Assembly (NCBI RefSeq): GCF_900324485.2
Contig: NC_046640.1
Location: 6,745,357-6,809,356 of the forward strand
Reading direction: 5' to 3'
Length of the DNA: 64,000 bases
From: Mastacembelus armatus
Taxonomy: Eukaryota > Chordata > Actinopteri > Synbranchiformes > Mastacembelidae
Shown here one piece after another: positions 13,176 through 37,735 of the stretch (within the stretch, counting starts at the first letter, position 1; every line of letters starts with the position of its first letter). The notes below the pieces were generated by a model, which saw nothing but the letters and a program-made list of their open reading frames with translations, was not told the origin of the DNA and ran no database searches. Made by a program: the position numbers and the translations under genes.

Positions 13176-13699
13176 ACATTAATAAAAGCAAATACCTGAA
13201 CTTTTGTTCCCATCACAGAAATAAGACATCTGGGAATTAAATGTAAAAATAATTATATTGTTAGGCACAAACCAGAGTTAGAAATGTTCATGACACTGTG
13301 CTGTATATCCATCCAGAAATCTTCTATCACTTTGTCTGTATGTCATTTTCCATTAAGAGAACTGTTTATAATCTGATTTCAGCCATCATACTGTCTCATC
13401 ACTGCGTGCTTGTAAAGTCAGTCAGAGCATAGAACAATTACCAATTAGTTAATATTTCAACACATCTGCCTGGATTTGGAATTGTAAAGTTGTCGCATTT
13501 GGTCATAAAGATTTCTTTTCTTTCTTTCTAGTATCGTCTGACAAACTAAAGTGGGCTCACTGTTTCACGTCTTAGTTAAGTCGCCTCAGTCCAAGTCAGC
13601 AATCCACAAAGTTTACCGCTACGCTTCAGAAAACAATAATAAATAAAAACGGTGGATTTGTTGCCGGAGTCTCAGCTCTCACTGGCTCCTCCTGACCTC

Positions 13700-15595
13700 T
13701 CACTGCTCCTTCGTGGTTTTCTCCCGCTCTGCGGCGTCCAGGGCGGCCATGTTCTGAGAGGCAGTAATGAGGTGCAGGAGGCTGATGCCGGACTTCAGCA
13801 GGCAGATCACCCCGCAGAGACCCTGCAGCCAGTAGAGCCAGCCTGCACAGGAGAGCACAGACACACAGCAATGCTCAGCCACAATTTACATTCAGCCACA
13901 ATCCTACAGAAATGGGATTAACAATGAACTGGAAATCCAATCTATGTTCTGTATTAGTAGTTTAACACTGATCTTAATTAAACATGTAAACAGGGTACCT
14001 CAGTAGGTGGTACCCTGGTACCAACATTTATATAGTGGCGCTGATTAATTTCTGAATCAATACAATACTGACTTAAGATCAGTCTGTCCATTTCATGCAT
14101 TTCAACCTCCAACAGAAGACATGTAGGACGAAGAGGAATTCTACTTTTATTCTTTGTGCAGCATAGACTGCATCAATATCTCTAGTATTGAGGTTCGAGG
14201 AAAAGGACCTTACCAGCAGGCTCCTGGATGTGATAAAAAACATAGAGCAGACAGAAGAAGAGCTCATTCCCAGCACACATCACAAACAGCACCGGCTGCA
14301 ACACACAAGAACTGACTTAGTCTTTTTCTCTTTTCAGATCAACATGGGTCCAGGTGCAGCATCTGCTTTGATGTTAAGACCTGTTTGTGTGTGATTCTGT
14401 GTGACAGACAGACAGACAGAGCTCCTGACCTTAGATGTGTAGTAGATTCGGAGGACAGGGTTGCCAGAGAGGTCAATGGTTTTATGACTGGCTGATCCCT
14501 TTATCGTAGAGCTGAGGAAGACAGTGACAGAAAATGAAACTGAAAGAAAGCAGCAGCTTAGTGAGTTGGCACTAATGAGCATTAGGGGTTTATAGTGTTC
14601 ATGGATATGACCTCTTGACATCCGGACAGGTGTACCTGTGCAGGTGCAGCCAGTGGCTGGCGATGTCCAGACACATACTGAGCTGGAAAAGAAAGGTGTA
14701 AGACGGGTACAGCAGGGACAGGTTCACCAGCAGACACATGGTGGCACAGCGGTCTGTCAACATGTCCATCATGGCCCCGAACTTAGTGGCTGACAGAAAA
14801 CACCAGAGGACACAGAAAGTCAGGAATGTGGTATCTTTAAGTCACTGGATCACATGAAAACATGAACAGCATGTTCCTAATGTATCATAAAATGCAAGGT
14901 CCCTATTACAGGAAGGTAGAGCCACTGACTAAAGATAAATGCCTAATAGCTGTCCTGAGACAACAAAAGTACAAGTGATAGAGAAATGGTGGGAGAGGAA
15001 CTTTATATAAGAGTGTCAAATAAACCCACCAACAGGACTGAAATGCCGAATGAATGAATGAAATGAGGTGGACAGCCCACCACCACTTCCTGTGGAAATT
15101 AGCCCTTGAAGATACATACACTGATTAAGTGCCCGTGCTGCGTGGCCATCAAAAGCATCGAGCAGAGCACTGAGCAGGTAGCAGAAGACAGCCGGCCATG
15201 GACAGCAGGGCATCAGGTAGAAAGACAGCAGGGCCAGCACCACACGGGCATAACCTGCAGGGACAAAACACAATGACTGTTACTGTGTCAACACTTTCAG
15301 TCCACTGAACTACACTATTGTTTTTATGCCTTTAATTAATGAATTAGTTAACAAATAGAGAGATATATAAATCTATAGATAGATAAATCTATATAGCTAT
15401 CTATATCTATCTATATATATAGATATAGATAGATATAGATAGAACTATCACTATATTTGACATATTGTCAGTGGAGTTTGGTCTGACTGTCCCTACAGCA
15501 TCCACAGCGTGATGCTAATGCTAACACGTTGGAGGACACGCTAAAAACTCACCGATAAGATTGGGAACGAAGAAGAAAATATTTTCCTGCGCCAT
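13700..15595 (-). CDS. cdipt: CDP-diacylglycerol-inositol 3-phosphatidyltransferase (PI synthase)
   Basis: Makes phosphatidylinositol from CDP-diacylglycerol and myo-inositol, with CMP released, in the ER membrane. Six coding exons join in frame: 15553-15595, 15120-15254, 14636-14789, 14430-14511, 14214-14295, 13700-13842, with GT/AG borders, giving 212 aa (human CDIPT 213). The protein starts MAQENIFFFVPNLIGYAR. The CDP-alcohol phosphotransferase signature is complete: D47, D50-G51, A54-R55, then G64, D68 and D72. The rest is hydrophobic multi-pass sequence, with LDIASHWLHLHSS, IDLSGNPVLRIYYTS and the tail NMAALDAAEREK as in vertebrate CDIPT. All intron phases are consistent and no break was found. 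Its place between maz and taok2 on the same strand fits the 16p11.2 order. Confidence 0.96.
15362..15442. repeat. Imperfect palindromic ATAG/CTAT microsatellite
   Basis: A (CTAT)n-like tract changes into a (ATAG)n-like tract, giving inverted arms CTATCTATATCTATC (15397-15411) and GATAGATATAGATAG (15428-15442) around a 16-base AT loop. It sits in the first intron of cdipt. Such sequence can form a cruciform and is prone to length change. Confidence 0.8.
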
Positions 15596-15770
15596 CTCCG
15601 TCGCGTTGGGGCGTGTTGAGTCCAAACTCTATTAGTTAGCTGTGTGTACTAATCGATGCTTGACGTTGAAACGCTGCACAAACGACAGCTGGATTTATTT
15701 GACGGATGACTTCCTCACAGCAGGTCCTTGTCATGCGGCAAAATAAGAGCACGGCTTCCGGTGGATTTGT
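15596..15770 (-). promoter_or_regulatory. cdipt promoter and 5'UTR region
   Basis: The region upstream of the cdipt ATG is richer in CpG than its surroundings. It carries an ETS/GABP-type element (CTTCCGGT on plus, 15755-15762), as expected for a housekeeping gene without a clear TATA box. The transcription start is probably near 15700-15760. Confidence 0.4.
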
Positions 15771-17886
15771 TTTCAGAATAAAAGCATCGTCTCGAGAACT
15801 ACTATTGCAGTACTTTATAGATATACTATATGTCATATATCTAGTAAGTATATGTGGTAACTTCATAAATGAATAATAAGAAACTTTAGAACTGTTATAA
15901 GCCTCCTCCTCCTATGTAGCCTGTAGGCAGGTAAAGATATTTGCATACTTTATATACACAATTTATTTTACCCGTGATATCCCTATGTTTTTTTACATCG
16001 AAGCTATTTTCTTTATATATTTATATATGTGTTCTGCAAATTATTTATATATTGTTGCACACTGGAAAATAAAGGAGTGAAGTTCAGTACCAGGCTGTCA
16101 GTATAACTACTCAGTAGAACCTTCACTGTTCCCTGAAGACCAAACCAATTTATTTAAACAGCTTGTTTCACATTTCAAAAGCTGTTTCATAGTTTCATTT
16201 GTCTAATCCAATAACCAATTATTCATTTATTTCTAATCATCTCATCGTTTTTATTCATCTCAAGCACTGGTTGGTTTTGGGGTACAATGAAACTGGGCAG
16301 AGAATGTCAAAAGGTGTGTCCCAAGAGGTGAACAGAGTATTTTGATATGCCTTGAAATTTGTCTGTAAAATAGCAGCTGCTATAAGCACTTTATCTTTTG
16401 TGAACCCAGAAGCTACAAGACATAATGACATACTTTTATTTTTAATGTTAAAATGTCTTATTTCTAGTCTTGGTCTCATGTTTCTCTCTAGCTTGACCAC
16501 AGCATGGATCCCTGTCATGACGTATATGCGTGGTAGCCCACTCCCCTTTAATAATACCTTCCAGAGACAAGACCGAGATGTTATTTTTAGGCTCATGTTC
16601 GTGTTTTTAGTCAGCCAGCTCACTCTGAGGCCAAAAGCACAGAAGGTAGTGAAGTACATGTTAATAATAAAAATACTCTGACAGTGCTGATACAATGGGC
16701 TTTAAGGGGGGGCTGATATTATAAGTAGTGTTTGCATGAGAGCAATATAAATATTCAAGACCATCTGCTGATTGTCTTTATTTCTATAGTGTTTGGTACA
16801 GTTGATCATTAAATCTTAAACTGCAGTACATGGGCCAAGATAACATTAGCTCGTACTTTAGTTTATCATTCTTTGAAACTACATTTTACGTATTAAATGT
16901 AAACATCAATAGATGCAGTTAATGGAAAATTACCCACTTCATTACAAAAAAAAAAACACTTGTTTTTGTTCATTTATTTTTCCAAAATTATTTTGTTACA
17001 TTTCTGTACAACTCATTTTCCAAAACTCCTCCAGACATTTTGCACTGACCCTGAACATTTTTAAACTCAGCCTCCTGCTGTAAAAACAGATTTAAATCCA
17101 TCCAATTTTCCTCATGTCTGACAGACACACATCCTCCCGGCTCTCCACACAAATGCACACTCTCAACACTATTGTCCTCATCCTCACAGCTGCTCATGTC
17201 AGTTTTCTAACCTGCTGGCCACAAACGTCAGACAGTCATGGGGTGGCTGTGTTGTTTTCAGGGGCTAGCGGAGGTTCCTGCCTCTACAGGCTGAGACAGT
17301 AACACTGAACCAAGTGAGGTTGTCCCTCAGCAACCTTCAAAACTGCACCAGGACCCCAAACAGAACAGTTTGACATCTTGGGAAATTTATCTGTTGACCC
17401 TCTGACTCCGGAAATGAAGCAAGCAGTTTTTTTCTTCCATTAATACATAGTACTTTGCAGTACTGACATCAATTCACACCTTCTCACATTGTAAATGTTT
17501 GTCATTTGTTTCTCTTAATTTTTTTCTGAGCCCAATGCTCAGTAAAATTGTTTCAATATTTAAATCTCATACTGCCTTGAATGCACCACAGAGGTTTCTG
17601 CTCCCAGCTTTGAATTACAATAAATAATAAAAGTGACTTGGTCAACTGTTTTAATAATCAGAAGCCATTTTTCCAGCCTAACTGGGAAAATTTGTTACTT
17701 TTCTCTTCACGTGATAAACAGAAGATCTTTGGATTTTGGATGAAAAATATCTTAACAGGTCACTTTGGACTCACATTTTTCACACACAATTTTCTGACAT
17801 TTTAGAAATGCAAAAATCTGTTGATAATGTCACCTATGGCTCTTATTTTGATAAATATTTTTCAGTCTTTTCTGATACTTTTAATT

Positions 17887-17915
17887 AAAAAAAAAGGGGG
17901 GGGGGGGGGGGGGGG
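17887..17915. repeat. A-run followed by a run of about 20 Gs
   Basis: About nine As run directly into about 20 uninterrupted Gs. It is a possible quadruplex and a typical site of read dropout and wrong length in assemblies, so the exact count is uncertain. Confidence 0.85.
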
Positions 17916-19514
17916 AAATTATGTAATACTTATAAAAGCCTACGATAAGTTCCCACAGTCCCGAGACTTTAGTTAAAAAACAAACAAACAAAAACAAAAA
18001 CAATCCACAAATATGTCCTGTTTACAAAAACATAGAACAGAGAAAAGAAGCACACCCTCATGGTTGAGAATCTGGAACCAATTTAGATTTTGGCCCACTG
18101 GCTTGAATTAATGATCAGAACAGTTGCTTAATTTTCTATCCATTGTTACATTAATGGACTACAGGTCTCAGCTGTAAAATGCACATCAGTTTACATGCAA
18201 ATGTGTCAGGTGTTGGAGAGTTGTGTGGACAACAAAAGTAGATGGCTTAAAATATTCTAAAACATTCTGACTATTTTCTGGCATTTTATCAAAACATTGG
18301 CAGATTAATAAACAACAAAAAAAGTTGCATCTTCAGACTGATATCTTCTAATTTCTGGATTGGACAACAAACATGAAAATTTCCCAAAATGCCCCTTAAA
18401 TTTTAACATGACAGGACCGAGAAATCATATTGCAAACTGCTTACAATATGATATTTACCAAATGTTTTTTCTGACTCTGATTGTGGGACCAGAAGTAAAA
18501 TATCTAACACCAGTGAATCCAACATTAATAAGACTGATCCACAAAAATCTACAACATCCTTTACCTTCCCTGGTGCAGCTTTAATGGCCTAACATTAACA
18601 ATTCAGGAATGGTCAGCTCTGAAACTTATTACAAAGTAACACACTTAGGAAAAAAAAATTGGCAAAATGAAATCTCACAGTTCACACATATTCATGAAGA
18701 TTTGAGGAAGGGGAGGAGCACAGTTCATCCACCCCAAGCCAACAGATCTCTGCCAAACGTCTGTCTACGACGCTCAGTACAAGTCTGACGGTTTTTTCCA
18801 TGCACTGAATGTCCTCTAATGTCTCCACATATGATTAAAGTCCAGCATGTCCTGCAGTGATGTGTCAGCAGAGGGAAAATCAAAAGAAAAAGAGACATCT
18901 GAACTTCCACTCTGAATTTGCTCACTGAAAATGGCAGTGAGGACTTTTCAGCGTCCTGCTCTCATTCGTCTCAATGTCAACATTTGCACAAAAAGGGAGA
19001 AGGAAACAAAAAGATTTCGCAAAAGCCACAAAATATGGTCTTTTTTTTTCTTTAAAATCCACCCAAACATTCTTTTACTATCAGTGCAAATGAGGTAGAC
19101 ATGACAACTAAAGACAGCATCGGATCACACTGAGGTCGACTCTCTGCAGCAACGATGGAGGCTCATGATAGCCAAATGAAATCCTGAATTATTTCCCCAC
19201 CTGTGGTGACGTGTGAGACGGCTGCAGAAAGTGACCAGATGACTTTTCTACCCATTCGGACTGTGCAAAATCAAATGATGAGGTGTTTGTTTAGAAAAGA
19301 GGAAAGTTCTGCTATGGAGCACCAAAGTGTTACATTTAAAAACTAATCTTTATAAACAAACATATGTAGAAGTTGTGTAAAAAAGTGGAAATACTTGTGA
19401 AATTATTCAAGGAACAATTAAACTTATTAAAATGAAATGTTCCAAGAACATTTTTCTTGCAAAATGCCTTTTTTCAAAACAAAAAGTTTTTATTTCATGA
19501 TGTGTTTGTCGTGA

Positions 19515-19718
19515 CAGTGACGATTCCTTTCATAATCGATTAACAGTTTTGTCGGTGAAACCTTTTTTATTTTTAACATATGGGGAAAAAAAAAAATAAA
19601 TGTTTTGAAATCTGAAGATTTAAACTTAGTATTTGGGCTTTGGACTAATCAACCAATTAAGAAAGTACAATTATAAAAGTAGATTAATCAATTCTGAGAA
19701 GAATTGACTGTAGCCCTA
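19515..19718. mobile_element. hAT-like MITE remnant
   Basis: The left part reads GACGATTCCTTTCATAATCG with ATTAACAG, and the right end reads GACTGTAGCCCTAG, matching the terminal and subterminal style of the fish repeat that ends in GCTGCAGCCCTA. The interior is worn and A-rich. Confidence 0.5.
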
Positions 19719-22700
19719 GCTGAAACACAAGTGCCATAGTGAAATAAAAACTTTTGAAAAGAAGCATTTTAAAATGCTAATATGACCCCCCCCCCCCAGA
19801 GTTACAGCCTCTGTTATAAGTAAAATCACATTAGTTTAGTTGTAATAATTTCCTTAATTACTTGTGTTTGTTTTTTTTTTTTTTTTACACACTTGGTTCA
19901 CATGTTTATTCATAACGTCCATTATATTTACCTAATATCAAACACGTTTTGGGCTCCATATTCTGCAGGTTACAGTGTTTTTGGGAAAGTCCTTCGCACA
20001 GTAACGAGTGCGAAATACAAAATAAAAACTAAAAACTAAAATGGCACAAACCGTAGTGAAGGAATCTGGAGATGCGTCTACTATTCAGTTTGACTGTGGA
20101 CGCTCCACCTTTAATACTGGCTCAAAAATAAAAAGTAAAATATAGACTGCAGCCCTGCCTAGAACTGTAGACTCCTACCCTGAGACCTCGACAGGAATGC
20201 TGGGAAAGGTAGTCCTTTTGCCCTCCTTAAAAACAATAATTTTTTTTATAGCTCTATCACAGTAACATTGCGCTTATTCCCCACCTAGTGGTCAAAATTG
20301 GCAATTACATTTTAAAACCTTAAAAATTAGCATACAACATAAATATTCAAACTGCAGTAGTAGTAATAATAATGATAGTGTCTATTTGTCTGCATCTAGT
20401 ACAAATCAGTTTAACTCACATGACAAAATGATCATTATTATTACTCCAGTACAGTCGCAGAGTTAGTGCTTCTATGTACACTGGTAAGTACAACGCAAGT
20501 AAAAGTGTTTGGACAGTGAACAATCGTCAGTATACCTGCTACATTTGCACAGGTATTACATTTATATGCATTTATATAAATAGGAAGTGTGCATGTTATT
20601 CATACAAATGCCCTATGTACATAGGTTCATGCACTGAATTGTACTAATTTGTAATGCACATGTACATCTTATCTACAGATGCAGACAAATTGTGAGGAGA
20701 CAGGTGTAGTTAAGCTGTCAGCGCTGTGCAGACGCACACACACACACACGTTCAGCAACATCACACACAGATTTAGTGCTCAGCTCACTCAAAAATACTC
20801 TCTGGCAGCATCCCATCAAAGGGTCATGCAGACATTTTAGGGGATTTTCTTATCTGCTGTTTAAACACGTGTCAGCTGTTTGTGTGCCTAAGTACAAAGT
20901 GAAAAGAAGAAGCAGAGAGGAAACACAAGTCAAGAGGAAAAAAAAAAAATAGAAATTACACTTTGATAAATAAATGCGCAAATGGGGTTAACATGGGGTA
21001 TTTGTGTAGGGCTAACCTTTATCTCATATACTGTCATAGCCAATGAACTGCCAGCTATGACAGGCTGACAGTGTAAACCTCCCACCAAACACAGTGAACA
21101 CTTCAACCTGTGATACTCTGAGCAGGAGAAACTAATTATAAGGACAGTCCAAGTAGTTGGCTAAACAAAAAAAAAGATAAATGGCTGAAATGACCTGAAT
21201 CTGTCACTCTGGTAGAAAGCAAACATGAACAATTAAATCAATTTGAAAAACTGCCATTTTCAGATTTCACAGAAAAAGACTAAAAATGTCTATTTTTGTC
21301 ATAAAAAATAAAACTCCTGATAAAAATAATTCAAGAGGGTGCACTGGTGGTGTCTCCTCCCTCCTTTTTCTGTCCTGTTAGCTTGAAGTCCGTATAAACA
21401 CAAATTCAGATAAGGAACATGACAAATGTTGTCGAAGGGATGTATGAGCTTTGACAAGGAAACCAGTGTAGTACGCGAATGATCAAATCAGTGAGCTGAG
21501 ATTTTATTGTGCCCTCTAACTGCGTTTTTGTTCACTGCATCAGGCTGCTATTTCTTACCAAACAACTCTAGTGCAAACTGCTAGTACAGCCACAACGTCT
21601 CTTTCTTTATGTCGCCACTCATCTGCACACACATCATGTAAACGTGAGTTTTACTGTTGTTAAAGTAGCTACCTCCTGCTTCCAGTCTCTGCACTAAGCT
21701 AAAAACACATCTAGTTCTGTGCTGAACACCCAGAGATCAACCCGATTGAATCTAATAATCTTCTCTCCTGACTTGAGTTCACACCGCAGACAAGCTCATT
21801 TCCCCAAAATGTCTGAATGTTCCTTTAAGAAGATTAAAGGGCAGTGGTACAGTTGCCTTGGGTCAGCCCAACAAAGAGATGGCAGTGTTTTTCTATTGTC
21901 ATATACACTCACAACTACAAATAAATGTTTTCAAGAAATCTTCCCTTGGTCGACTGTGCTGTCCCCCTCCCCCCACAGCCCCTGCCCCACAGAACATATA
22001 AACACTTACAAATCAAAACCTGGGTTTACAATTTACCATTATTTACATAGTTACAGTGGTTTTAAAGCACCACTAGCCAAGTGGAAGCTCCCCAACTGTC
22101 GCTCATCGCTCAGTTCAATACAAACTGAAAACCAAAAATTAAAAAAAAAATCTCAGTTTAAATCTGCTCTGCGACACTGGACACCTGAAAGGTCTCAGCA
22201 CAAAACCTGAAACAGGTGACAAGTCTCCTGCAGTTAAACCACCTCACAGCTAAGTCAACACTGTGCAATGGACTCCAAGTGCTACAAAATGAACAAATGG
22301 ACTCAAGTTTTTTGTGTTTTTCTTGGATATTACAGTTTTGACTTGTTCATTTTGCAACACATGACTCATTTTGACAGGTGGACAAGTTATTTGTGTCTGA
22401 TTTTAGTCACTCTCTTTTTGATTGTGTTGTTTCGTAACTGTTACTGTGCAGCAGTAATCGTCAGGTGTTAATAAAAGCGTGCTCCTATAATAAACCCTCT
22501 GCTGCTCATTAAGAGCAGCTCTGCAGTGTCTCAACAAAGGCATCCTCTCTTTCTTCTCTTGTGCACATTTAAACAAAGGAGATCTTAAAATTTACACTTA
22601 AAATTGGGGTATTTGCTTTTTTAAAATGACTGATTTACTGTGCTCCAGCTTTCTGAAGCATCTTAAAATCTACTAAAATGAAAACTAAGCACTCACTCAC

Positions 22701-22830
22701 TCTCTCTCTGAAACAGGTCTAATCCTGCCTCTGTATTTGGCTGAAACACCTTGTATCCCTGTTGCCTGGTTTCATTAAAGAAGCAGAATGAGGCTCACAG
22801 ACCAGACCAGAGAGGAGAACTCAGACGCTC

Positions 22831-35413
<12,583 letters not shown>

Positions 35414-37124
35414 GGCCAGGGCCTGGAAGACAGGGGAAGGAGCACGTTAGTACTGGGAGACTACAGTCTGGTTAGAAGTCAAAACAGTGGCCCTGGTCTT
35501 TGTGGCATTACTGAGAGGTGTGTGGTGGGGTTTAGCTAATCTTTTTTTTCTCAAGTGTGTTTAAGAATCTGTAAGCTTTTTCACAGTCAACAGAAAATTA
35601 AGCTGCAACAGAATGTGATCAATTGATCATCCAAGTATTTTCCAAGGTAAGTTAGCAAATGTTTTCCAGATTCTAAAAAGTGATTAAATGAACAGGAGTT
35701 TAGAGACACTAATTTAAACACACTTTGACTGACATAATCAAACATCTGGTAATCACTTCGGGGGTCATAGCAGGATCCAATCCTGTGTTTTCAATTTTAG
35801 TGGAGGGGCTACCATTTGGTATATTGTTGGATCATGGATTCTGCCTATATTGCATTTGAAGGACATGAAGCATCTGTTTTCCACTTCAGTTGGGCAGAAA
35901 ACCATCTAATTAAATTGTTAAACATGCTGGAAAAATGCATTCATGTACTCCAATGACAACGTGACCCATTTCCAAAATTGCTTCACACGCACCAAAACAG
36001 AGACCATTATTACTCTAAATCTATAGAGCATCTTCCAAATTTTCCATAATGTTTCATTATCGTCATGACTGGCGGCTTTTGGCCTGACTGGTTAGAGTTA
36101 CACTGAGCTCTGCACCTCTGTAGTGACAGAAAACAGTCCTATCTCCCACAGTGGATCTATCTGAGACAGTAACCTGCTGACAAGTTGAGACATGAAGGCA
36201 GTTACAGAGAAAGTCTGGATGTTTAACTGAGAAAACCTGAAAAACAAAGAAAAACAACAGGCTACCAGAAGCAACTTTAACATGAGAGAGGGAGCATGAT
36301 GAGGGGGAGACAAAATGGCAACAGCATTTCACAAAATGTACTTCAAGATAAATGCATTTCAATTATTAACTGTTCAGTAGGGGCTGGAACCTGTGACGTC
36401 AAAAGCATAAATGACGTGAGAGCTCCACAGCTTCCAAAATAAGAACATGGTAACAACCCAATTCATTACTCACTCTTAACAAGTGACATTCAGTGTTAGA
36501 CCAAAGCTGCAAAACTATGCATTTGCAAAACTGGAACCAGTACAAATATGGCTTGAAAAATGGCTTGAAAAATGGCTTTAAACAATTAATCAGTTATCAA
36601 AATTGTTACCAATTTATTTTATTAACTTTTTCAGTTTCAAATGCCCATTTTTATAAGATAGGCTATGTAAAACTGATTTCACAGTGGTATAATACATATA
36701 ATTAAAATAACAAAAAAAGACTACTACGGATGAATGCTGGCTAAGCTAAGTCAAGTCTAACTAAAACTAATCAAATTTAATTTAACTCTAAGACATGAAA
36801 GTACAGACCAAGAACAGGGTCAGTAAGTTTCATGGTGAAGAAGTACCATGAAAAAAAAAAAAAAAAAAAAAAGCAATTAGTTTGGCTTTTTTCAACTCTC
36901 CGTGAGGGTCATCATGCAACTTTAGACAATATAATGGTGGATAATGGTGGACATGTTGATGGAGGCACTCTCACAGAGCCCAACACACACACACACTTAA
37001 AGAGGTTAGCACAGCTAAGTTTCACTGTTCAGAACTCTATTTATGCAATTCTGTTGGCACCTATTTAAAAAAAAAAAAAAAAAAAAAATGTTCAAATATT
37101 TCACAATGGAAACTGTCAGGTTTA

Positions 37125-37253
37125 AATTAAGGTTGAAACAACCAATTTTTGTCGTTATTGTTAAAAACAAATTACGAAACCAATTATCAAATGTTTCATT
37201 CATTGCAGATGAATAATCTGATGATCAACTAATCAATTATTGTTTTAGCTCTA
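37125..37253. mobile_element. Worn MITE remnant beside a younger hAT element
   Basis: The stretch opens AAGGTTGAAACAACCAATTTTTGTCG and closes ATCAACTAATCAATTATTGTTTTAGCTCTAA, a strongly shortened version of the common fish repeat. The complete-ended element at 37262 starts directly after it. Confidence 0.5.
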
Positions 37254-37261
37254 ATTGAAAT

Positions 37262-37735
37262 TAGCGCTGCAACGAATCCTTGAGGACAAATCGAGGATTT
37301 TGATTACAAAAAACGAGGATTCGTTTAATTACTATGACTTGTGTTATCGGACATTCTCCGCCTAGTGATCACTGTTCCACACGGACCGCAATCACGTCAA
37401 GTTGCCGCAATGGCAGGGAGAAAAACTGTCCGTAAAAGGCAGAAAATGTCCAGTTTGGGATCATTTCAAACTTAAAAGATGACAACACAGTGCAATGAGT
37501 GTATTGTAAAGTAGAAATGGTGAACCACAATAGTACTTCGTCAATGCTTCAGCATCTGAGCAGTAAACATCCAGTTGCGATTCAGACCAGCTCACCCAGC
37601 GGAGTGAAAAAGGTAACGTCATCTCAAGGTAACCTGTCATTTCTGTCAAAGTCTATTTTATCCGATTACTTGAGTAATTGCTGAAATATTCGGTAGAATA
37701 TTCGACTCCAAAAACAATCGATAGCTGCAGCCCTA
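37262..37735 (+). mobile_element. Non-autonomous hAT element with BED-finger fragment
   Basis: The 474-base element has imperfect terminal inverted repeats (TAGCGCTGCAACGAAT at the left; TCGATAGCTGCAGCCCTA at the right). It is flanked by 8-bp target duplications ATTGAAAT (37254-37261) and GTTGAAAT (37736-37743) that match at 7 of 8 positions, the size typical of hAT. Inside, plus-strand fragments in different frames (MAGRKTVRKRQKM, VWDHFKLK, STSSMLQHLSSKHP) are the remains of a BED zinc finger from a hAT-Ac-type transposase. The frame is broken several times and there is no catalytic domain, so it could move only with help from elsewhere. It lies in the long first intron of taok2. Confidence 0.85.

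Larger units (their letters stand above)
9850..13699. other. AT-rich intergenic DNA and probable cdipt 3'UTR
   Basis: No gene is supported. The part next to 13699 is the 3' side of cdipt; a minus-strand AATAAA candidate is the TTTATT at 10758-10763, which would give a UTR of up to 3 kb, and closer signals may be used. Two degraded MITE-like repeats (about 11660-11935 and 12955-13175) lie inside. A minus frame of 73 codons at 10277-10498, preceded by a TTGCAG acceptor-like sequence, is open but belongs to no family I recognise. Confidence 0.45.
15771..22830. other. Non-coding stretch between cdipt and taok2, probably including taok2 3'UTR
   Basis: Seven kilobases with no supported gene. The right side must hold the 3'UTR of taok2, read leftwards; the many TTTATT sites (for example near 21503, 19906 and 16975) do not let me set its end. 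A 146-codon minus frame at 16255-16695 and an overlapping 109-codon plus frame share an AT-rich open stretch; neither matches a family I know. Homopolymers (about 20 Gs at 17896-17915, a C-run near 19787-19797, many A/T runs), a short CA repeat near 20735, and a MITE remnant at 19515-19718 are the other visible content. Confidence 0.45.

Noticed and set aside
16255-16695. 146-codon minus frame, with a 109-codon plus frame on the other strand
   Set aside because: Both strands are open through the same AT-rich stretch, no family is recognisable, and there are no convincing splice sites or start context. The short SLYPKTN string, which recalls the mammalian TAOK2-alpha tail, is too little to count.
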